This document shows positions 10,472 through 18,825 of a stretch of DNA of 64,000 bases, one piece after another. The DNA is from Cellulomonas wangsupingiae. Its GTDB lineage: Bacteria > Actinomycetota > Actinomycetes > Actinomycetales > Cellulomonadaceae. Within the stretch, counting starts at the first letter, position 1; each line of letters starts with the position of its first letter. Made by a program: the position numbers and the translations under genes. A model generated the notes under the pieces. The model searched no databases. It had not been told where the DNA came from and was given only the letters and a program-made list of their open reading frames with translations. Location of the stretch: assembly GCF_024508275.1 (NCBI RefSeq), contig NZ_CP101989.1, positions 1,612,001 through 1,676,000 of the forward strand, written 5' to 3'.

Positions 10472-11356
10472 GTGAGCGAGTTCCGAGCCGACGGAGCGGG
10501 GCCGGCACCGTCCCCCGACCGGGCGCCCCACGCGTCGACGAGTGCCGACCGTCCGATGTGGGCTCCCACCGGGGCCAACGGGACCGGCGGTGCGGGCAAG
10601 GAGTGGGCGGCGCGACCCCGCGACGAGCGAGGCGGCGGCTCCGGCCGCGGCCGCCGTGACCGCGAGGCCGTGCGGCGCCGCCCGGCCACCGCGTGGACCT
10701 GGGTCCGCGAGACCGCGATCATCCTCGTCAGCGCGCTGGTGCTCTCGCTGGTCGTCAAGACGTTCCTGGTGCAGGCGTTCTTCATCCCCTCGCAGTCGAT
10801 GCGCGACACCCTCGTCGAGAACGACCGGATCCTGGTCAGCAAGCTCACGCCTGGTCCCTTCGACATCGAGCGCGGCGACGTCGTGGTCTTCAAGGACCCG
10901 GGCGGGTGGCTCGCGCCGGAGGTCCAGCAGCCCCGCAGTGCGCTCGCGGAGGCCGTCAACGAAGGGCTGACGTTCATCGGGCTGCTGCCGCAGGACGCCG
11001 GTGAGCACCTGGTCAAGCGCGTCATCGGGCTGCCGGGGGACCACGTCGTGAGCGAGGGAGACGGGCACCCGGTCACCGTCAACGGCGTCCCGATCGACGA
11101 GCCGTACCTGGCGACCGGCTCGCAGCCGAGCGAGAAGGCCTTCGACGTCGTCGTCCCCGCGAACTCCCTGTGGGTCATGGGCGACAACCGGCAGCACTCG
11201 GCCGACTCGCGGTACAACCAGGGGCGTGCCGGGGGCGGGTCCGTGCCGATCGACAACGTCGTGGGCGTCGCCTTCGTGACGGTGTGGCCCGTCGACCGGT
11301 TGACGCTGCTGCGCAACCCGTCCGAGACGTTCGCGAACGTGCCCGACGCGGGATGA
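10472..11356 (+). CDS. lepB: Signal peptidase I
   Basis: Serine/lysine protease that removes signal peptides of secreted proteins at the outer face of the membrane. About 294 residues. A hydrophilic Gly/Arg-rich cytoplasmic N-terminus is followed by one transmembrane helix ([20 protein letters not shown]). Box B is FFIPSQSM with the nucleophile Ser at about 109. The general-base Lys is in [12 protein letters not shown], and box E is [12 protein letters not shown]. Two GTG starts are possible, 10466 and 10472. I prefer 10472 because CAGAGT ends exactly 6 nt before it, the spacing seen at other apparently leaderless genes here. The stop overlaps rnhB. Confidence 0.95.
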   Translation: MSEFRADGAGPAPSPDRAPHASTSADRPMWAPTGANGTGGAGKEWAARPRDERGGGSGRGRRDREAVRRRPATAWTWVRETAIILVSALVLSLVVKTFLVQAFFIPSQSMRDTLVENDRILVSKLTPGPFDIERGDVVVFKDPGGWLAPEVQQPRSALAEAVNEGLTFIGLLPQDAGEHLVKRVIGLPGDHVVSEGDGHPVTVNGVPIDEPYLATGSQPSEKAFDVVVPANSLWVMGDNRQHSADSRYNQGRAGGGSVPIDNVVGVAFVTVWPVDRLTLLRNPSETFANVPDAG

Positions 11357-12180
11357 CCACGGCAGACCTGGACGGTGCCACGCGGACCGCGGCACGCCCG
11401 GTCCGGCGCGGGACGGCGCGGCCGGCGCCGCACCTGCGGCACGAGCGCGCGCTGCTGCGGGCCGGCCTGCGCTACGTGGCGGGCATGGACGAGGTCGGAC
11501 GCGGGTCCCTGGCGGGCCCGGTGTCGGTCGGCGTCGTCGTCGTCGACGTCGCCACGCGGTCGGCGCCGCGGGGGGTCGCGGACTCCAAGCTGCTGACGCC
11601 GGCGGCGCGCCAGGCGCTGCTCCCGGCGCTCGGTCGGTGGGGCGTGGCGCGTGCCGTCGGCCACGCGTCGGCGGACGAGATCGACGAGCGTGGCATCGTC
11701 GCGGCCCTGCGGCTGGCGGGGACCCGCGCGCTGCGCACCGTCCTGTCCGTGGTGGACCGGGTCGACGCCGTGGTCCTCGACGGCTCGCACGACTGGCTGA
11801 CGCCGCCGCAGCCCGACCTCTTCGGGACGCAGGACGACCTGTTCGCCCCGCCGCTCGACGTGCACGTCCCCGTGGTGCACCTGAAGGTCAAGGCGGACCG
11901 GTCGTGCGCGAGCGTCGCCGCCGCCAGCGTGCTGGCCAAGTGCGAGCGCGACGCCCTCATGGTGCGGCACGCGGCGGACCACCCGCAGTACCGGTGGGAG
12001 GAGAACAAGGGCTACGCCGCCCCGGAGCACCTCGCGGCGCTGCGCGAGCACGGGCCCAGCCCGCTGCACCGCCGCTCCTGGCGGCTGCCGACGGTCCAGG
12101 AGCCCTCCGTGGTGACCAGCGGGCCGGGCTGGGCGGCCGACACGCTGCTGCCGGACGAGGCGCTGCGCGGCAGGCCGTGA
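11353..12180 (+). CDS. rnhB: Ribonuclease HII
   Basis: 275-residue enzyme that cuts RNA in RNA–DNA hybrids and at misincorporated ribonucleotides. The catalytic start [14 protein letters not shown] carries the DEG-type acidic pair. Later acidic residues lie in [10 protein letters not shown] and [18 protein letters not shown], and [18 protein letters not shown] is typical. ATG 11353 overlaps the lepB stop (ATGA), so the two are translationally coupled as in other actinobacteria. About 30 residues precede the core and are not conserved. Confidence 0.94.
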   Translation: MTTADLDGATRTAARPVRRGTARPAPHLRHERALLRAGLRYVAGMDEVGRGSLAGPVSVGVVVVDVATRSAPRGVADSKLLTPAARQALLPALGRWGVARAVGHASADEIDERGIVAALRLAGTRALRTVLSVVDRVDAVVLDGSHDWLTPPQPDLFGTQDDLFAPPLDVHVPVVHLKVKADRSCASVAAASVLAKCERDALMVRHAADHPQYRWEENKGYAAPEHLAALREHGPSPLHRRSWRLPTVQEPSVVTSGPGWAADTLLPDEALRGRP

Positions 12181-12205
12181 CGGTGCGATGGGGGATGATG
12201 GTCCG

Positions 12206-12529
12206 GTGAGCGCCGAGGACCTGGAGAACTACGAGACCGACATGGAGCTCGCGCTGTACCGCGAGTACCGCGACGTGGTCGGCCTCTTCTCGTACGTCGT
12301 CGAGACCGAGCGACGCTTCTACCTGGCCAACCACGTGGACCTGCAGGTGCGCTCGGCAGCCGGCGAGGTGTACTTCGAGCTCGCGCTCGTCGACGCCTGG
12401 GTGTGGGACGTCTACCGCTCTGCCCGGTTCGTGAAGTCCGTGCGCGTCGTGACGTTCAAGGACGTCAACGTCGAGGAGCTCGCCAAGGCGGAGCTGGACC
12501 TGGGGTCCGAGGCCGGCTTCACGCGCTGA
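12206..12529 (+). CDS. DUF2469 family protein
   Basis: 107-residue acidic protein of the actinobacterial DUF2469 family, function unknown. It starts MSAEDLENYETDMELALYRE and contains VETERRFYLANHVDLQV and VKSVRVVTFKDVNVEELAKA. The family usually lies between rnhB and yraN, as here. GTG 12206 is chosen because homology starts there. GATGAT (12194–12199) ends 6 nt upstream and could be a -10 element of a leaderless transcript or a weak ribosome-binding site. Confidence 0.9.
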   Translation: MSAEDLENYETDMELALYREYRDVVGLFSYVVETERRFYLANHVDLQVRSAAGEVYFELALVDAWVWDVYRSARFVKSVRVVTFKDVNVEELAKAELDLGSEAGFTR

Positions 12530-12531
12530 CG

Positions 12532-12576
12532 GGTCGGCGCCGCCCGGGCCTGCCGGGCGCCCTTGCCGAGCCGACC
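12532..12576 (+). terminator. Possible two-tier terminator after the DUF2469 gene
   Basis: Inner perfect hairpin CGCCCGG-GCCTG-CCGGGCG (12541–12559), enclosed by GGTCGG (12532–12537) and CCGACC (12571–12576). No T-run follows. It lies in the 142-bp gap before yraN. Confidence 0.45.
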
Positions 12577-12671
12577 ACAGCCCCGTCGCCGGGCGCCTCG
12601 TCCACCGACTGCGCTCGCGTCGCACCACGCCGCGTCCGCACCCTCCAGGGTCGGTGCCGGAGGTGGTCGAC

Positions 12672-13028
12672 GTGCGGGCGAAGGACGCGGTCGGACGGTA
12701 CGGGGAGGACGTGGCGGCGGCGTTCGTCGTGCGCGCGGGGTGGACGGTGCTGGCCCGGAACTGGCGGTGCGACGAGGGCGAGCTCGACCTCGTCGCGCTC
12801 GACGGCGACGAACTCGTCGCCGTCGAGGTCAAGACTCGGCGGTCGACGGCCTACGGGCACCCCGCCGAGGCGGTCACGCACCGCAAGCTGGCACGCCTGC
12901 GGCGCCTGACCGCCCGGTGGCTGCGCGAGCACGAGGTCCGCGCACGCTCGGTGCGCGTCGACGTCATCGCGATCGTCCTGCCGCGGCAGGGAGCGGCGCA
13001 GGTCGAGCACCTCGTGGGGGTGGTCTGA
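12672..13028 (+). CDS. yraN: YraN family (UPF0102) nuclease-fold protein
   Basis: 118-residue protein with the restriction-endonuclease-like fold, seen in GELDLVALDGDELVAVEVKT (PD-(D/E)xK arrangement). Biochemical role unsettled. It is commonly encoded next to comM and dprA and may act on DNA. GTG 12672 is favoured over GTG 12654 and 12663 because GGAGG (12659–12663) lies 8 bp before it and homology begins at MRAKDAVGRYGEDVAA. comM starts immediately after the stop. Confidence 0.9.
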   Translation: MRAKDAVGRYGEDVAAAFVVRAGWTVLARNWRCDEGELDLVALDGDELVAVEVKTRRSTAYGHPAEAVTHRKLARLRRLTARWLREHEVRARSVRVDVIAIVLPRQGAAQVEHLVGVV

Positions 13029-14546
13029 GTGCTGGGCCGCACGCGCGCCGTGGCCCTCGTCGGGCTGGCGGGGCACCTGGTCGACGTGGAGTCGCACCTG
13101 GCGCCGTCCCTGCCCGCGTTCACGCTCGTCGGGCTGCCGGACGCCTCGCTCGCCGAGGCACGGGACCGCGTGCGCGCCGCGGTCACCTCGTCCGGCCTGA
13201 CGTGGCCGACACGGCGGATCACGGTGAACCTGTCACCCGCCACGCTGCCGAAGACCGGCTCGTCGTTCGACCTCGCCGTCGCGGTCGCCACGTTGGCAGG
13301 CGCGGGGCTGGTCGAGGCCGCGTCGGTGGCCGCGTGGGTGCACCTGGGCGAGCTCGGGCTCGACGGCAGGTTGCGGCCGGTGCGCGGGGTGCTGCCCTCC
13401 GTCGCGGCGTCGGTCGCCGCCGGGCACTCCCGCGTGGTCGTGCCGCGCGGCAACGCCGCCGAGGCACGGCTCGTCCCGGGTGCGCAGGTCCTGGCCGCGG
13501 ACAGCCTCGCGCAGGTCGCGGCGCACCACGGCGCCGACGTCGAGGTGCCGGACGTGGAGCCCGTCCGCGACGTCGCCTCCGCCGTGGCGCACCGCATCGT
13601 CCCGGACCTGGCGGACGTGCTCGGCCAGGAGGAGGCCCGCTACGGCCTGGAGGTCGCGGCCGCCGGGGGGCACCACCTGCTGATGGTCGGCCCCCCGGGT
13701 GCCGGCAAGACCATGCTCGCGTCCCGGCTGCCGGGTCTGCTGCCGGACCTCGACGAGGCCGACGCCGTCGAGGTCACGGCGGTCCACTCCGTCGCCGGCA
13801 CGTTCGACCCGGGGCGCGGGCTGGTGCGTCGGCCGCCGTTCGAGGACCCGCACCACACCGCGACGCCGGCCAGCATCGTCGGCGGCGGCTCCGGGCTGCC
13901 ACGTCCCGGCGCGGCGTCCCGCGCGCACCGGGGTGTGCTCTTCCTCGACGAGGCGCCCGAGTTCACCTCCGCCGTCCTGCAGACGCTGCGGCAGCCCCTC
14001 GAGCACGGCGAGCTCGCGCTGCACCGGGCCGGGGGGACCGCGCGCTACCCGGCGCGGTTCCAGCTCGTGCTCGCCGCGAACCCCTGTCCCTGCGGCAACG
14101 CGGTCGGCAAGGGGCTGGCGTGCACCTGCCGTCCCGAGCAGCGGCGCCGGTACTTCGGCAAGCTGTCCGGGCCGCTGCTCGACCGCATCGACCTGCAGCT
14201 CGAGGTGCCGGCGGCCCGGGCGGTCGACGTCAGGGGAGAGGACACGGTGACGGTGGCCGTCCGGGTCGCGGCGGCCCGCGCAGCGCAGCTGGAGCGCTGG
14301 CGCACCACGACGTGGCGCACCAACGCGGAGGTGCCTGGACGCGAGCTGCAGGCGCGGCTGGGGCCGGACCGGAGCCTGGTGGCCGACCTCGACCGCGCCG
14401 TCGACCGGGGGACCCTGAGCCTGCGCGGTGCGGACCGGGTGCTGCGCGTCGCGTGGACGGTGGCCGACCTCGAGGGGCGGGCGGCCCCGCACCGCGCCGA
14501 CGTGGCGCACGCCCTGGTGCTGCGGACCCGGGGGCACGGCGCATGA
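13029..14546 (+). CDS. comM: YifB/ComM family AAA+ ATPase (Mg-chelatase-like)
   Basis: 505-residue protein. The N-terminal Lon-type fold contains FTLVGLPDASLAEARDRV and is followed by an AAA+ core: Walker A GPPGAGKTMLASRLPGLLP, Walker B GVLFLDEAPEF, and ANPCPCGN–CTCRPEQ cysteine motifs. The C-terminal Mg-chelatase domain contains LSLRGADRVLRVAWTVADLE. ComM is a branch-migration helicase that helps integrate transforming DNA in naturally competent bacteria (family knowledge). It sits between yraN and dprA, overlapping dprA by 4 bp, so a joint role in DNA uptake or recombination is likely. Confidence 0.92.
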   Translation: MLGRTRAVALVGLAGHLVDVESHLAPSLPAFTLVGLPDASLAEARDRVRAAVTSSGLTWPTRRITVNLSPATLPKTGSSFDLAVAVATLAGAGLVEAASVAAWVHLGELGLDGRLRPVRGVLPSVAASVAAGHSRVVVPRGNAAEARLVPGAQVLAADSLAQVAAHHGADVEVPDVEPVRDVASAVAHRIVPDLADVLGQEEARYGLEVAAAGGHHLLMVGPPGAGKTMLASRLPGLLPDLDEADAVEVTAVHSVAGTFDPGRGLVRRPPFEDPHHTATPASIVGGGSGLPRPGAASRAHRGVLFLDEAPEFTSAVLQTLRQPLEHGELALHRAGGTARYPARFQLVLAANPCPCGNAVGKGLACTCRPEQRRRYFGKLSGPLLDRIDLQLEVPAARAVDVRGEDTVTVAVRVAAARAAQLERWRTTTWRTNAEVPGRELQARLGPDRSLVADLDRAVDRGTLSLRGADRVLRVAWTVADLEGRAAPHRADVAHALVLRTRGHGA

Positions 14547-15769
14547 GCGGCACGGACGTGGCCGTCGCGCAGGACGACGGGCGGGCCGCGCGCGCGTTCT
14601 GGAGCGCGCTCGTCGAGCCCGGTGACGCGGTGGCGGGAGCGCTCGTCCAGGCGTGCGGCGCGGTGGCGTCGCTCGGGTGGGTCGCGCACGCGGTGGCCGC
14701 AGGGCGGCCCGACTGGTCCGTCCTGGCGGGGAGCACGGGCCACCTCGACGACGCGCTGCGTCGACGGGTCGAGGTCGCCGTGCGTCGGTGGGCGGCCCGG
14801 TGGCCGTCGGTCGATCCCGCACGTGACCTGGCCGTCGCCGCGCGGTGCGGCGCACGCCTGGTCGTCCCCGGCGACGACGCCTGGCCGGCGGTCCTCGACG
14901 ATCTCGGGGCGGTCGCCCCGTTCGCGCTCTGGGTGCGCGGTGAGGACCCCCGCGTGCGGCGGTCCGTCGCGCTGGTGGGCGCCCGGGCCTGCACGACGTA
15001 CGGCGAGCGGGTGGCGGTGGACCTCGCGACCGACCTCGCGCGGTCCGGGTGGGTCGTCGTCTCCGGAGGCGCCTACGGCATCGACGCGGCGGCCCACCGG
15101 GGGGCGGTCCTGGTCGGCGGGCCGACGGTCGTCGTGCTCGCCGGGGGCGTCGACCGGCCGTACCCGGCGGGGAACGCGCGCCTGCTCGAGGAGGTCGTGC
15201 GGGCGGGCGGCACCCTCGTCAGCGAGGTGCCGCCCGGGTCGACACCGACCCGCGGCCGGTTCCTGCAGCGCAACCGCCTCATCGCCGCGATGTCGCGCGC
15301 GACCGTCGTGGTGGAGGCCGCGTGGCGGTCGGGTGCCGCCAGCACGGCCCACCACGCCGCAGGGCTGCTGCGGCCGGTGGGCGCCGTCCCCGGGCCCGTG
15401 ACGTCGGCGGCGTCCGCCGGGTGCCACCGGCTGCTGCGCGACGGCGTGGCCGTGTGCGTGACGGACGCGTCGGAGGTGATGGAGCTCGCGGGCGACGTCG
15501 GCCGCGACGCGGCTCCCGGCCACGCCGACGCCGAGGTGCGTGCCCTCGACGGCCTCGAGCCGGCGGCGCGCCAGGTCCACGACGGGCTCTCGCGACGTGT
15601 CGCCCGCGACACGCAGCAGGTCGCCGCGCGTGCCGGGACGTCGGCCGCGGAGGCACGTGCGATGCTCGGCCTGCTCGAGCTCGAGGGCCTGGCGCACCGA
15701 CGCGGTTCCGGTTGGGTCGCAGGGGTGGGCACAGAGGCCCGGTCGGGTGAAAAAAAGCGGCGTTCGTAG
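14543..15769 (+). CDS. dprA: DNA-processing protein DprA
   Basis: 408-residue single-strand DNA-binding protein that loads RecA on incoming DNA. The N-terminal region is helical. The Rossmann-like core shows VGARACTTYGERVA, SGGAYGIDAAAHRGA, VVVLAGGVDRPYPAGN, SEVPPGSTPTRGRFLQRN and RLIAAMSRATVVVEA. A C-terminal winged-helix region (RRVARDTQQVAARAGTSAAE) follows. ATG 14543 overlaps the comM stop. The last codons include seven consecutive A bases, odd for this GC-rich strand, followed by a hairpin across the stop. Confidence 0.93.
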   Translation: MSGTDVAVAQDDGRAARAFWSALVEPGDAVAGALVQACGAVASLGWVAHAVAAGRPDWSVLAGSTGHLDDALRRRVEVAVRRWAARWPSVDPARDLAVAARCGARLVVPGDDAWPAVLDDLGAVAPFALWVRGEDPRVRRSVALVGARACTTYGERVAVDLATDLARSGWVVVSGGAYGIDAAAHRGAVLVGGPTVVVLAGGVDRPYPAGNARLLEEVVRAGGTLVSEVPPGSTPTRGRFLQRNRLIAAMSRATVVVEAAWRSGAASTAHHAAGLLRPVGAVPGPVTSAASAGCHRLLRDGVAVCVTDASEVMELAGDVGRDAAPGHADAEVRALDGLEPAARQVHDGLSRRVARDTQQVAARAGTSAAEARAMLGLLELEGLAHRRGSGWVAGVGTEARSGEKKRRS

Positions 15770-15780
15770 GAATCGACGCC
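15750..15780 (-). terminator. A7 tract and hairpin across the dprA stop (terminator-like on the minus strand)
   Basis: Read on the minus strand, a 7-bp stem with one bulged base (15780–15759, loop of 7) is followed by seven T residues (15756–15750). That is the classic intrinsic-terminator layout, and the only one with a T-run I noticed in the window. No leftward gene lies directly to its right, so its purpose may be to stop antisense transcription into dprA, or it may be chance. Confidence 0.35.
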
Positions 15781-15882
15781 ACCGGATCGGACATTGTCGG
15801 CCAATACGTGCGGGCCATTGGTCGTGGTCGCGCAGGGAGCCTTGTCGAACTGCGTGGCGCCCGTCACCTTAGGGGTATGTAC

Positions 15883-16809
15883 ATGGCGGAGATCAGCGCG
15901 GGAGCGCCGCAGCGCGCGCGTCTGCGCAGCGACTTCGCCCTGCACCTGCGTGCCCAGCGAGGCGTCTCGGAGCACACGGTCCGCGCATATCTCGGCGATC
16001 TCGACCACCTTCTGGACCACGCCGCGCGCCACGGTGCCACGCACCTGTCGGACATCGACATCGCGGTTCTCCGCGGCTGGCTCGCCGCGATGGCGAACGC
16101 GGACCGCAGCCGTGCGACCCTCGCCCGGCGGGCCGCCGCGGCCCGCACGTTCTTCGCGTGGGCGACCCATACCAGCCGCGTGGCGACCGACCCCACGCTG
16201 CGTCTGGGGACGGCCCGCGCCGCGGGGACGCTGCCGACGGTCCTCGCGCTCGAGCCGGTGACGCGCCTGCTCGACGCGGCGCGTGACCGCGCGGCCGACG
16301 GCGAGGCGGTGCACGTGCGGGACTGGGCGTGCGTCGAGCTGCTCTACGCCACGGGCGTCCGCGTCGGCGAGCTCTGCGGCGCGGACGTCGACGACCTCGA
16401 CCTCGCCGAGCTGACGCTGCGCGTCATCGGCAAGGGCGACAAGGAGCGCGTGGTCCCGTTCGGACGACCGGCTGCGCGGGCGGTGCAGGCCTGGCTCACG
16501 ACCGGGCGGCCGCAGCTCGCACGTGACGGGTCGCCGGCGGCCCTCTTCCTCGGCCGCCGGGGTGGCCGCGTGGACCAGCGTCAGGTGCGCACCGTCGTGC
16601 ACCAGCTGGCCGCGCTCGTCGGCGTCGACGACGTCGCGCCGCACGCGTTGCGTCACACGGCCGCGACGCACCTGCTCGAGGGCGGGTCGGACCTGCGCAC
16701 GGTGCAGGAGATCCTCGGCCACGCCAGCCTGTCGACCACCCAGCGGTACACGCACGTGTCCGCCGACCGGCTCCGTTCGGCCTTCCAGCTCGCACACCCG
16801 CGGGCATGA
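15883..16809 (+). CDS. xerC: Tyrosine recombinase XerC
   Basis: 308-residue site-specific recombinase that, with XerD, resolves chromosome dimers at dif. The N-terminal SAM-like domain (LRAQRGVSEHTVRAYLGDLD) is followed by the catalytic domain. Active-site residues are all present: Arg160 (ATGVRVGELCG), Lys184 (GKGDKERVVPFG), His254 and Arg257 (HALRHTAATHLL), His280 (LGHASLSTTQ) and Tyr289 (QRYTHVS). ATG 15883 is preceded by AGGGG (15871–15875). ATG 15877 is possible but lacks spacing. whiG starts 7 bp downstream. Position within the dprA–whiG core order argues against a phage integrase. Confidence 0.9.
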   Translation: MAEISAGAPQRARLRSDFALHLRAQRGVSEHTVRAYLGDLDHLLDHAARHGATHLSDIDIAVLRGWLAAMANADRSRATLARRAAAARTFFAWATHTSRVATDPTLRLGTARAAGTLPTVLALEPVTRLLDAARDRAADGEAVHVRDWACVELLYATGVRVGELCGADVDDLDLAELTLRVIGKGDKERVVPFGRPAARAVQAWLTTGRPQLARDGSPAALFLGRRGGRVDQRQVRTVVHQLAALVGVDDVAPHALRHTAATHLLEGGSDLRTVQEILGHASLSTTQRYTHVSADRLRSAFQLAHPRA

Positions 16810-16816
16810 GGCACCC

Positions 16817-17833
16817 ATGACGACGACCCGGAGGGTGACCCCCTCCTTTCGCCCGATGACCAGCACGACCCGCACAGAGACGGATCCGACGATGACGGTC
16901 CTGCACGACGCCCTCGCCGACCACGCCGCGCAGGTCGCGCTGCGTGGTCACCGCCCCGGGACGGCGCCCGTCGGCGTCATCCCGCAGCAGCGGACCGCTC
17001 CCGCCGTCACCCCCGGTACCGCCGGCGACGAGGTCGCACCGGCCGACCCGCTGGAGGTCGCGCGTGCGGTGTCGCCCGTCGACGACGCGTGGGAGGAGTT
17101 CGCCGCCACGCACTGCAGCCAGGCGCGCGAGCGGCTGATCCTGCACTACGTGCCCCTCGTCACCGCCGTCGCGGGGCGTCTCGGGATGCGCCTGCCGTCG
17201 ACCGTCGAGCACGCGGACCTCGTGTCGTACGGCATGTTCGGGCTGCTCGACGCGATCGAGAAGTACCGCACCGACCGCGCCGTGAAGTTCGAGTCGTACG
17301 CCTCCTCGCGGATCCGCGGCGCCATCATCGACGAGCTGCGCGCGATGGACTGGGTCCCGCGCTCGGTCCGCACCAAGGCACGCGCCGTCGACCGCGCGTA
17401 CGGGGAGCTCGAGGCATCCCTCCACCGGGCGCCCACGGAGGCGGAGGTCGCCGAGCGCCTGGAGCTGCCCGTCAGCGAGCTGCGCGCGGTCTGCTCGCAG
17501 CTCGCGGCCGTCAACATCGCGGCGCTCGACGAGATGCTCGCCGGCAGCGACGACCGGCCCGGTGCCGCGACGCTCGCCGACACCCTCGGGGACCGTCGCG
17601 CGGAGGACCCGGCAGGCTCGGTCGAGGCGCAGGAGACCAAGTACCTCCTCGCCAGGGCGATCGAGTGCCTCGGCGAGCGGGAGCGCCTCGTCGTCGTCCT
17701 CTACTACTACGAGGGCATGACGCTGGCCGAGATCGGTCGCGTCCTGGGTGTGACCGAGTCGCGCATCTCGCAGATCCACACGGCCTCCATGGCGCGCCTG
17801 CGTGCGCGCCTGCTGGACGCCGAGCGCGCCTGA
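16817..17833 (+). CDS. whiG: RNA polymerase sigma factor, WhiG/FliA family
   Basis: 338-residue alternative sigma factor. Regions 2 to 4 are complete: LPSTVEHADLVSYGMFGLLD, KFESYASSRIRGAIIDELR, MDWVPRSVRTKARAVD, a region 3 of APTEAEVAERLELPVSELR, and region 4 YYYEGMTLAEIGRVLGVTES–RISQIH. WhiG controls sporulation in Streptomyces and FliA controls flagella elsewhere. Which programme applies here is not visible. ATG 16817 has GAGG (16808–16811) at good spacing. About 90 residues before region 1.2–2 make it longer than the roughly 280-residue WhiG. ATG 16892 is an alternative start. The gene order dprA–whiG–M23–rpsB matches Streptomyces. Confidence 0.88.
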   Translation: MTTTRRVTPSFRPMTSTTRTETDPTMTVLHDALADHAAQVALRGHRPGTAPVGVIPQQRTAPAVTPGTAGDEVAPADPLEVARAVSPVDDAWEEFAATHCSQARERLILHYVPLVTAVAGRLGMRLPSTVEHADLVSYGMFGLLDAIEKYRTDRAVKFESYASSRIRGAIIDELRAMDWVPRSVRTKARAVDRAYGELEASLHRAPTEAEVAERLELPVSELRAVCSQLAAVNIAALDEMLAGSDDRPGAATLADTLGDRRAEDPAGSVEAQETKYLLARAIECLGERERLVVVLYYYEGMTLAEIGRVLGVTESRISQIHTASMARLRARLLDAERA

Positions 17834-17842
17834 CGGCCCCCG

Positions 17843-18418
17843 TCACCCGGCAGGGAGCAGCACGATCGGACCCGTGCCGGGCAGCAGGAGCCACGGGTCG
17901 ACGTAGCGGTCGCCCACGCGGACGCCCCAGTGCAGCGCGGGCCCGCCCGGTGTGCCGCCGTGCGCGTCGCCCGCGAGCGTGCCGAGCGTGGCGCCCGCGA
18001 TGACCTGGGCGCCCTCGTGCACCGTCGCCGTCAGGGGCTCCAGGCTGCTGCGGCGCCCGTCGGCGTGCAGGACGGTGACGACGCCGCGGCCCGCGACGTC
18101 GCCGGCGAACGTCACGACGCCCGCCGCGGGGGAGACGACGGTCGCCCCGGCCGTGGCGGCGACGTCCACCCCGCGGTGGCCGGCGAGCCAGGGGCGCGGT
18201 GGCGGGTCGAAAGGGCGCAGCAGGTGCGCGGGTGGGTCCAGGGGGAGCCGGTAGGTCACCGTGACGTCGCGGGCCGAGGGTGCGAGGCCCCCGTGGGGCG
18301 CGGCCGCCGCCGACGGCGCCCCGAGGGCGACGGCGAGGGCCAGGACGGCGCCGCGACGGAGCGCGTGCCCCGCGGTGCGTGAGCGGGCCCGTGGTGCGGC
18401 GGGCGAAGAGGTGTCCAC
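17843..18418 (-). CDS. Secreted M23 (LytM-type) peptidase
   Basis: 191-residue exported protein. A basic start is followed by a hydrophobic signal segment ([18 protein letters not shown]) and an M23 domain with zinc-ligand motifs [12 protein letters not shown] and [14 protein letters not shown]. Members cleave peptidoglycan cross-bridges or activate amidases. The equivalent gene lies next to whiG/rpsB in Streptomyces. GTG 18418 is preferred over GTG 18514: it gives a normal signal peptide, and CAGCCT (18430–18425) ends 6 nt before it. It converges with whiG with a 9-bp gap. Confidence 0.85.
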   Translation of the reverse strand: MDTSSPAAPRARSRTAGHALRRGAVLALAVALGAPSAAAAPHGGLAPSARDVTVTYRLPLDPPAHLLRPFDPPPRPWLAGHRGVDVAATAGATVVSPAAGVVTFAGDVAGRGVVTVLHADGRRSSLEPLTATVHEGAQVIAGATLGTLAGDAHGGTPGGPALHWGVRVGDRYVDPWLLLPGTGPIVLLPAG

Positions 18419-18825
18419 GTGTCCAGGCTGGTGCCCTGCGCGGGGGCCGACGGGGCCGGACCCCGCGGGCCGTGGACGGCGCCTGCGGCGAGAGGGCCTG
18501 TGGTCGGCTCGCACGGTCCGGGACGTACGGCGGGTGCGTTATCCTGGTCCCACGACCGGCATGTGCTGGTCGAATTCGCGTGCCACGACCCCGGTCGTCC
18601 ACGTCCGGCGCCTCGCTCGTGCCCGATCATCCACGGATGGCGGGACGGTGCGGCACCGGCGCAGGCGGCAGGACGTCGTCCGCAACGGTCCGGGCCCCGT
18701 GCCCGGCGCGGACGGTGGGTGGCACCAGGGGCGTGGCCGCCGGCCGCGCCGACAACCGAGTGAGCGGGCCCGGGGGGTCCGCAACGAGTGCGCGCACCTC
18801 GCGGTGCGCGTCGGAAGGACGTGCC
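18419..18825. other. Intergenic region between the M23 peptidase gene and rpsB
   Basis: About 400 bases with no convincing gene. It holds the divergent control signals: a possible rpsB -10 element TATCCT (18540–18545) with no good -35, the possible leaderless promoter of the M23 gene (CAGCCT, 18430–18425, minus strand), and the rpsB leader with a hairpin beside the ribosome-binding site. An in-frame extension of rpsB reaches into it but has no ribosomal protein homology. Confidence 0.5.
18791..18818 (+). promoter_or_regulatory. rpsB leader hairpin abutting the ribosome-binding site
   Basis: CGCGCACC (18791–18798), loop TCGC, GGTGCGCG (18803–18810): a perfect 8-bp stem, extendable by one G·T pair. 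GGAAGGA (18812–18818) begins one base later, and the start codon is at 18826. This is a plausible binding site for S2 feedback control, but only the fold and position are seen. Confidence 0.45.

Noticed and set aside
12563..14542. In-frame upstream extension of dprA by more than 600 codons
   Set aside because: It overlaps yraN and comM in another frame. DprA homology starts at ATG 14543, which is coupled to the comM stop.
15883..16809. xerC considered as a phage or island integrase
   Set aside because: It sits in the conserved dprA–whiG–rpsB order, has XerC length and motifs, and no tRNA, att repeats or phage genes are nearby.
16830..16846. Hairpin GGAGGG-TGACC-CCCTCC with TTT as an xerC terminator
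   Set aside because: A well-placed Shine-Dalgarno favours ATG 16817 for whiG, which puts the hairpin inside its coding sequence. Kept only as a finding.
16876..16881. Additional isolated GGATCC sequences (for example in whiG, glnD and the amidohydrolase gene)
   Set aside because: Single copies inside coding sequence without the flanking GT/GT context or phased spacing. A 6-mer is expected several times by chance in 64 kb.
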